64,000 bases of DNA from JBBILO01 sp037444855 (GTDB taxonomy: Bacteria > Patescibacteriota > Microgenomatia > UBA1406 > GWC2-37-13): contig JBBILO010000004.1 in assembly GCA_037444855.1 (NCBI GenBank), positions 7,650 to 71,649 of the forward strand, in the 5' to 3' direction. Made by a program: the position numbers and the translations under genes. The notes beneath the pieces are model-generated. The model worked only from the letters and a program-made list of their open reading frames with translations. It had not been told where the DNA came from and did not search any database. Shown one piece after another: positions 59,515 through 64,000 of the stretch (its first letter is position 1; each line of letters starts with the position of its first letter).

Positions 59515-61764
59515 TTAATCCAGATTAACAATCATCTCGTTTTTTATCTTGTTCTTTAATATCCAGTCAGCAAGCCGATTTTCTAATTTTTCCCTTATAA
59601 TTCTATCCATTTGTCTGGCGCCAAATTCTGGATGATATCCCTCTTTCACCAATTGATCAATGAACGATTCGGAAACGTTAATTTTTATCTGATAGGTCTT
59701 TAATAATTCCTCGGCGATTTGGTCAATTTTTTGCTGAACAATTTTTTTAATAATCAAATGATTTAATGGTTGATAAACAATGATTCCATCAAATCGATTT
59801 AAAAATTCTGCGGTAAAAAGTTTATTGGCGATAAGATAATTTATCATCACTGGCTGAAGATTTTCTTGATTAATAAGATCATTCTTTTCGTTAATCAACT
59901 TAAACAGATAGCCACTGCCGGCATTTGAGGTAGCAATAATAATAAGATTTTTACAATCAACTTTTCTTCCAAACCCATCATAAAAGTACCCTTCATCAGT
60001 GACTGTCAGAAAAATATTGATCAAATCATGATCAGCTTTCTCCAACTCATCTAAAAGTAAAACTCCAAATGGATGTTCTCTTATAGCTTTAGTTAATAAC
60101 CCAGGATTTCCGGTAATAATATCGCCAATTAACTTTGGAATATCATTTTTTGATTGATATAAAGACATATCAAACCGCAGAAGATATTTTTCTGAACCAA
60201 AAAAGATATCGGCCAATGATTTTGCCGTTTCGGTTTTTCCAACACCAGTTGGTCCTAAAAAAAGAAATGAAGCTAAAGGTTTTTTTCTTTGGCTATAAAG
60301 GACAAAAGATTTTTTCAGGGTTGAAGCTACCTCTTTTATCGCTTCGTCCTGACCGATTATCTTTTCAAATAGCCGATTCTCAAGTGTCAAGAGACGTTTT
60401 TTTATCTCTTCAGTTAAAGTTGTTGGAATGTGAGTTTTTTTGGTTAAGACAGCATCCACAAGAGAAAGCGGTATTTTTTTTAAATTTTGTTTCTTTGCCG
60501 TTGCACAAATTTCATCTAATAAGACAAGTGATTTTTCAGGAAAAGGAATATCAGTAATAAAATTTTGGGCTTTTTCAACGATCAGTTTAATTACTTCATA
60601 AGGAATAAATACCCGATATTGAGATTCAAAATTAAAAGCTAAATTTAAGAGAATTTTCAAGGCAGTATTTGGATCAACTTCATTAATGACAATTTTGGTA
60701 AACAACTGATTAATCTTCTCATTAGGATAAATCACTTTCTGATAAGGAAATGGTTCGGTGATAGCGATAAATTGAAGATCATTTCTTTTGGCATATTTTT
60801 CAAAGATCGAAGAAAGATTAATTTTATCTGGTTGAGATGAACAATAATTCTCAAAGTTATCAATCACCAAGATAATATTTTTGGCTTCGATTGACTGAAT
60901 AAATATTTCTTCCAATAAGCCGATTTTTTTTTGATAATCATCTGACTGCGATAAAATCTTTTCCATATTTAATCGAAAAACTCTCCGATACGCTAATTGA
61001 GGATGACAGTGGCCAAGAAAAATTCTGGTGGCTAAACTATCAATCACCGCATGTTTACCGACGCCTTCCTCACCGACTAAAATGACATTTGGCTCCATCG
61101 AACGAGCTAAAACAAGTTCGATTTCTTGGAGCTCTTGTTCGCGATCATAAACGGGTAATCGACTGTTTAGATAACTTGGATCCGTGAACTCATCGGCATA
61201 ATTCTCAAGGAAATTTGTATATCCAAGAGATAAATGTCTTCCTAAAGGCGGATATTGGAAAAGATTTTTTAACTCCCACCATCTTCTTTTTAAAGTAATG
61301 TTCTGATAAAAGTCTTCAAACCACTCTTCAACTGCGGATCGATTTTGTTCTTCAAGAAGGTGATTCTCTAAAAAAATTTTTTTGGCTATTGCTTTTTTTT
61401 CCTCTTCAGTTTGAGTCAAGAGATTTAGAAAAAGGAAAAAAGGGGAAAGTATGAAAAAGAGTAAGAAAATTATCGGAAAGATGAGTACTAAGATGATATT
61501 TAGAATCAAATAAAATATGATCAACGAAAAACGAGCGATAAAACCAATTACTCTTGATGTTAGATTGGCAAACAGTAGATCAAAGTCTTCTGAAAGTGAA
61601 AAACTGTCATTTTTTTTTGTAAAGACGATATTTTTCCACGGATCAAAAAGGGTTTTTAGTAAATGACTAACTGAGAAAAAGTACGGTAAAAAAATAATGA
61701 TATTAACGAATGCCTTTAATAAATTGCCAAAATAGTCTCTAAAAAAATGAGATAATTTTTTCAT
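59515..61764 (-). CDS. Membrane-anchored ClpC/ClpB-like AAA+ protein with degenerate first ATPase domain
   Basis: 749 aa from the ATG at 61762-61764. Instead of the Clp_N domain it begins with membrane segments (about 15-35 and 70-118) and an 'LFDPWKN' motif. D1 has Walker A GEEGVGKH but Walker B 'ILVIDN' (Asn replaces the catalytic Glu) and lacks the usual ERRF arginine finger. D2 is intact: GPTGVGKT, 'VLLLDELEKA', 'LNRFDGIIVYQPL' and the C-terminal 'GARQMDRIIREKLENRLADW'. No clear ClpP-docking loop was noticed. It may unfold membrane proteins or act as a scaffold. TATAAT 7 bases upstream fixes the start. Confidence 0.85.
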   Translation of the reverse strand: MKKLSHFFRDYFGNLLKAFVNIIIFLPYFFSVSHLLKTLFDPWKNIVFTKKNDSFSLSEDFDLLFANLTSRVIGFIARFSLIIFYLILNIILVLIFPIIFLLFFILSPFFLFLNLLTQTEEEKKAIAKKIFLENHLLEEQNRSAVEEWFEDFYQNITLKRRWWELKNLFQYPPLGRHLSLGYTNFLENYADEFTDPSYLNSRLPVYDREQELQEIELVLARSMEPNVILVGEEGVGKHAVIDSLATRIFLGHCHPQLAYRRVFRLNMEKILSQSDDYQKKIGLLEEIFIQSIEAKNIILVIDNFENYCSSQPDKINLSSIFEKYAKRNDLQFIAITEPFPYQKVIYPNEKINQLFTKIVINEVDPNTALKILLNLAFNFESQYRVFIPYEVIKLIVEKAQNFITDIPFPEKSLVLLDEICATAKKQNLKKIPLSLVDAVLTKKTHIPTTLTEEIKKRLLTLENRLFEKIIGQDEAIKEVASTLKKSFVLYSQRKKPLASFLFLGPTGVGKTETAKSLADIFFGSEKYLLRFDMSLYQSKNDIPKLIGDIITGNPGLLTKAIREHPFGVLLLDELEKADHDLINIFLTVTDEGYFYDGFGRKVDCKNLIIIATSNAGSGYLFKLINEKNDLINQENLQPVMINYLIANKLFTAEFLNRFDGIIVYQPLNHLIIKKIVQQKIDQIAEELLKTYQIKINVSESFIDQLVKEGYHPEFGARQMDRIIREKLENRLADWILKNKIKNEMIVNLD

Positions 61765-61771
61765 CAAAATC

Positions 61772-61777
61772 ATTATA
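61772..61777 (-). promoter_or_regulatory. -10 box of the ClpC-like gene, 7 bases from the ATG
   Basis: Minus-strand TATAAT, then GATTTTG and ATG (61762-61764). The alternative in-frame ATG at 61771-61773 overlaps this box, which argues against it as the start. Confidence 0.7.
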
Positions 61778-61794
61778 GATTATAAAAATACCTC

Positions 61795-61800
61795 TTGACA
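61795..61800 (+). promoter_or_regulatory. Perfect -35 box upstream of the acetyltransferase-like gene
   Basis: TTGACA, followed 17 bases later by TAAAAA. The first three bases could be read as a TTG start of a longer open frame, but the promoter reading fits better and puts the start at the ATG at 61846. Confidence 0.55.
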
Positions 61801-61845
61801 AGACAAAATATATCGGATAAAAATTATCATAGAATATTTTCTAAC

Positions 61846-62865
61846 ATGGAAAACGAAGAAAAAGAACCACCGGGCAGTTTTCAAAAATTACTCAATACTC
61901 GAATTAACTACCTCCGATTGAATAACTTCCCACTTATTAGTGAACGAATTAAAAATAAATTAAAATTTGGTATTTATCATTCAGTGGAAAAGTGTGAAGA
62001 ATTGTGGCGCCAATTTTCCACCAATGAAAGTCTTTTTGATCTTTGGGAATTTCGTTACCAGTGGTATTTATCTTATCAATACACTCCTTATTTTCTAACT
62101 ATTGAAGATAATGCTAAACCGATTGCCCTTTTGCCTTTATGGTTTAATCCAAATAAAAAGCGATTTGAATGGTTCGGAGGTGATTGGATGGAAGATAATA
62201 AATTTTTTGTTAAGGATGAGCGGTTTATTAAGATTTTTTTTAGGTTAATGTCTCTTTTACCTATCAAAATTTATCTTAATGCTATTTTACCAATCAAGTA
62301 TCATCATAAATTTTTGTCAAAAGATACATCTAAATATACTCATGACTTGAAAAATTTTTCCAATATGGATCAATTTTTAACTACTCTTGACAAAAAAATT
62401 CGTTATAAATTTAAAAAGGATTATTTAGAAATTAGTTCTTTAAATCCCAAAATAATTTTTATTAATAATCCAACTTTAAGCGATCTTCGGGATTTAAAAA
62501 AGCTAAATACCCAACGTTTTAATGGCGTTAATCGGGATAACAGTGATTTAATTATCAAAGAAAGATTCCAAACATATCTTAATATTATTAAGTTCCGTAA
62601 AAAGTATAAAATATGGTTTTTGAAAGTGTTTATTCAAAATTATCTCGCTGTGGTGGACATGATTATTTCTTACAACAAAATTTATTACCCATTAAAGGGA
62701 GCCAGTGATGTAGAAAGATTTAGTGGTATTGGAAATTTTATTAATTATTATGAAATTAAAGATGCTATCGAAAATAAGTACGAAAAAATTGATTTTTTAC
62801 AAGGTGATTATAACTGGAAGCATTTCTACTTAAAAGAAACTCCTCTTTTGAAATATCAAAAATAA
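61846..62865 (+). CDS. Acetyltransferase-like protein of the GNAT/FemAB (BioF2-like) type
   Basis: 339 aa from the ATG at 61846. 'LFDLWEFRYQWYLSYQYTPYFLTIEDNAKPIALLPLW' and 'KKLNTQRFNGVNRDNSD' with 'AVVDMIISYNKIYYPLKGASD' match the GNAT-fold CelD/BioF2-like group, which often acts in cell-envelope polysaccharide or amino-acyl transfer. No signal peptide. The precise substrate is unknown. Confidence 0.68.
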   Translation: MENEEKEPPGSFQKLLNTRINYLRLNNFPLISERIKNKLKFGIYHSVEKCEELWRQFSTNESLFDLWEFRYQWYLSYQYTPYFLTIEDNAKPIALLPLWFNPNKKRFEWFGGDWMEDNKFFVKDERFIKIFFRLMSLLPIKIYLNAILPIKYHHKFLSKDTSKYTHDLKNFSNMDQFLTTLDKKIRYKFKKDYLEISSLNPKIIFINNPTLSDLRDLKKLNTQRFNGVNRDNSDLIIKERFQTYLNIIKFRKKYKIWFLKVFIQNYLAVVDMIISYNKIYYPLKGASDVERFSGIGNFINYYEIKDAIENKYEKIDFLQGDYNWKHFYLKETPLLKYQK

Positions 62866-62870
62866 TCGAG

Positions 62871-62942
62871 TGGGTGTGGGAGGGATCGAACCTCCGACCT
62901 TCGTCTTATCAGGACGACGCTCTACCACTGAGCCACACACCC
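62871..62942 (-). tRNA. tRNA-Ile (GAT)
   Basis: Acceptor GGGTGTG/CACACCC, anticodon loop CTGATAA (GAT), T loop TTCGATC. CCA not encoded. This is the tRNA usually found in the 16S-23S spacer; here it lies on the same strand as the 16S gene, about 1 kb downstream, with an opposite-strand gene between. Confidence 0.95.
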
Positions 62943-62951
62943 GTACTATAA

Positions 62952-62987
62952 ATTGTACTTTATTTTAAAAATTTTACAATATATAAT
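62952..62987. promoter_or_regulatory. Interlocked divergent promoters of tRNA-Ile and the DUF62 gene
   Basis: Minus strand: TTGTAA (62974-62979), 16 bases, TACAAT (62952-62957), driving tRNA-Ile. Plus strand: TATAAT (62982-62987), then AAAGAA and the ATG at 62994, a predicted leaderless start for the DUF62 gene. Confidence 0.68.
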
Positions 62988-62993
62988 AAAGAA

Positions 62994-63866
62994 ATGAAAA
63001 ATTTATTGATTGTCTCTGATTGGGGACACGATTCACTGAGTGTTGCTGAGGTAAAAAGCGCGATCCTAGGCTTTTTAACTTCAAGAAAAATTCCTGACAT
63101 TACCTTCGTCAATACTACTCCCTCAACGATTCATGCCTCTTTTATCACCCAGCAATTAGTCACCACGATTGAAAGATTAGGTGACCCTCGGGCAACAGTT
63201 ATCTTTCAAAATGTTGACCCAAGAATCGCTCTTACTGAAAAAAACAAAACTTCTGCCAATGAAAGGAACACCATATTGGATAAGGTATTCAATCCTTTTC
63301 TTCATAAATTAGTACTTATGAAGTTATTTAACGGTATTTGGGTTTTTGGTCCAAACGCTCAATTTAATTTTTCATTAATAAAAAATAAAATTGAAAAAAT
63401 ATATTATTATCCAAACTTTGAAAAAGGAGGTCAGTTTCGATCCAGAGATTTGTATTCGCGAATTTGTGCTCATCTTTTGGAAGAGAATGAGGATCAGCTA
63501 GCACTTGAAGAGATCACACTCGATGCCATTCCACCACTTACCGGCTTTTATATCGGTCATATTGATAATTTTGGCAATATAAAAACCACAATAAAAAAAA
63601 GCGCTCTTAAAGGAAAGGTTGAACTAAATGAAAAACTAAAAATTAAGATAAATGGGGTTACCCAAACAGTAAAATTTGTTAATGGTCTTTTCTCGGACTC
63701 ACCCAATCAATTAACTCTTTATCCAGGTTCATCTGGAGATTATGATGATCCTTATCTTGAGATTAGTATCTGGCGAACTTTTGAAAGTAAAGACGCTCAA
63801 AAAACAGGAGAGCATATTTTTAACTACCCATCACCCGGCGATAAAATCGAATTGATCCTTAAGTAA
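62994..63866 (+). CDS. DUF62-family protein (SAM hydroxide adenosyltransferase-like)
   Basis: 290 aa. The N-terminal 'IVSDWGHDSLSVAEVKSAILGFL', 'IIFQNVDPRIA' and the C-terminal 'GFYIGHIDNFGNIKTT' match the SAM-dependent chlorinase/hydroxide adenosyltransferase (DUF62) layout, in which FGN helps to bind SAM. The usual VDPGVG motif is VDPRIA, so the active site differs from typical members. Known homologues hydrolyse SAM to adenosine and methionine. Convergent with the 16S gene (68-base gap). Confidence 0.75.
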   Translation: MKNLLIVSDWGHDSLSVAEVKSAILGFLTSRKIPDITFVNTTPSTIHASFITQQLVTTIERLGDPRATVIFQNVDPRIALTEKNKTSANERNTILDKVFNPFLHKLVLMKLFNGIWVFGPNAQFNFSLIKNKIEKIYYYPNFEKGGQFRSRDLYSRICAHLLEENEDQLALEEITLDAIPPLTGFYIGHIDNFGNIKTTIKKSALKGKVELNEKLKIKINGVTQTVKFVNGLFSDSPNQLTLYPGSSGDYDDPYLEISIWRTFESKDAQKTGEHIFNYPSPGDKIELILK

Positions 63867-63934
63867 AAATATAGGTAAAGCCCCTCTGAAAAAATAAAGC
63901 CTTAAATTCAATAATCGGGTTAGGAGAAAAAAAG

Positions 63935-64000
63935 AAAGGAGGTGATCCAGCCGCTCCTTCCAGAACGGCTACCTTGTTACGACTTAACCCCCATCGCCAG
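63935..64000 (-). rRNA. 16S ribosomal RNA, 3' end (runs off the window)
   Basis: Minus strand reads GTCGTAACAAGGTAGCCG and ends GGCTGGATCACCTCCTTT, the conserved helix 44/45 and tail. The anti-Shine-Dalgarno CCTCC is intact. The gene runs beyond base 64000. Downstream (lower coordinates) comes a convergent protein gene, not a 23S gene. Confidence 0.97.

Noticed and set aside
61795..61845. A TTG start at 61795 for the acetyltransferase-like gene
   Set aside because: The TTG is part of a perfect TTGACA -35 box and the extra 17 residues show no conserved feature. The ATG at 61846 is preferred.
1..64000. Mobile elements, prophage genes or defence systems
   Set aside because: I looked for transposases, integrases, phage structural genes, restriction-modification and toxin-antitoxin pairs and saw none; all open frames have a housekeeping, surface or unknown-but-conserved character.

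Overview
The window is an AT-rich, gene-dense bacterial chromosome segment. It most likely comes from a member of the Candidate Phyla Radiation (Patescibacteria), and the Microgenomates side is a reasonable guess. The support is a set of shortened housekeeping proteins (EF-Ts of 154 aa, trigger factor without its PPIase domain, release factor 1 without domain 1, prolyl-tRNA synthetase without the editing insertion, a degenerate YbeY), an rpsF-ssb-rpsR cluster with no rplI after it, a monoderm-style type IV pilus locus without a secretin, and almost no intergenic space. The genetic code looks standard: ssb and the MIP18-family gene end in TGA, so this is not a UGA-recoded lineage. No transposon, prophage or CRISPR array was seen.

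Layout. 1-4322 (minus): gyrB (partial), rplL, rplJ with a structured leader, rpmE, a short prfA, hisS. 4565-8770 (minus): an envelope cluster of HtrA protease, CtpA protease, a barrel-sandwich protein and an MreB-like protein. 8769-18399: cell-surface polysaccharide genes (O-antigen ligase-like protein, two GT-C glycosyltransferase-like proteins, phosphomannomutase/phosphoglucomutase), two stray pseudopilins and a large membrane protein of unknown role. 18409-20591: holA, rpmF, nusB, rnc, rpsP. 20581-30502: a type IV pilus locus with a minus-strand operon (holB, six pseudopilins, pilM, pilN, pilO) and a divergent plus-strand operon (pilB, pilT, pilC). 30564-36543: another GT-C protein, rpsF-ssb-rpsR, a FAM173-like methyltransferase, two related lysozyme-like exoproteins, a conserved unknown and tig. 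36918-38785: five tRNA genes with mtaB between tRNA-Lys and tRNA-Val. 39104-57006 and on to 59061: cysS, pheT, pheS, Nudix, PBP1A, recR, RNase J, a MIP18-family protein, tRNA-Pro, prs, ebfC, dnaX, ybeY remnant, rpsU, a DHH-like protein, proS, a cytidylate kinase-like gene, rseP, frr, tsf, rpsB, galU. 59063-63866: an Ig-like exported protein, a membrane-anchored ClpC-like AAA+ protein, an acetyltransferase-like protein, tRNA-Ile and a DUF62-family protein. The 3' end of a 16S rRNA gene closes the window.

How the genes fit together. Most of the window is translation and replication machinery. The accessory theme is the cell surface: pili, peptidoglycan synthesis and trimming (PBP1A, lysozyme-like proteins, MreB), PDZ proteases, and nucleotide-sugar supply (GalU, Pgm) feeding several GT-C enzymes and an O-antigen ligase-like protein.

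The strongest unexplained pattern is regulatory. At least fifteen genes carry a TATAAT-like box ending exactly 6 or 7 bases before the ATG, which places the expected transcription start on the start codon. This predicts extensive leaderless transcription, although the 16S tail visible here keeps an intact anti-Shine-Dalgarno sequence and rplL and rpsU have strong ribosome binding sites. At 48980-49007 two divergent genes share one palindromic -10 box with 6-base spacers on both sides.
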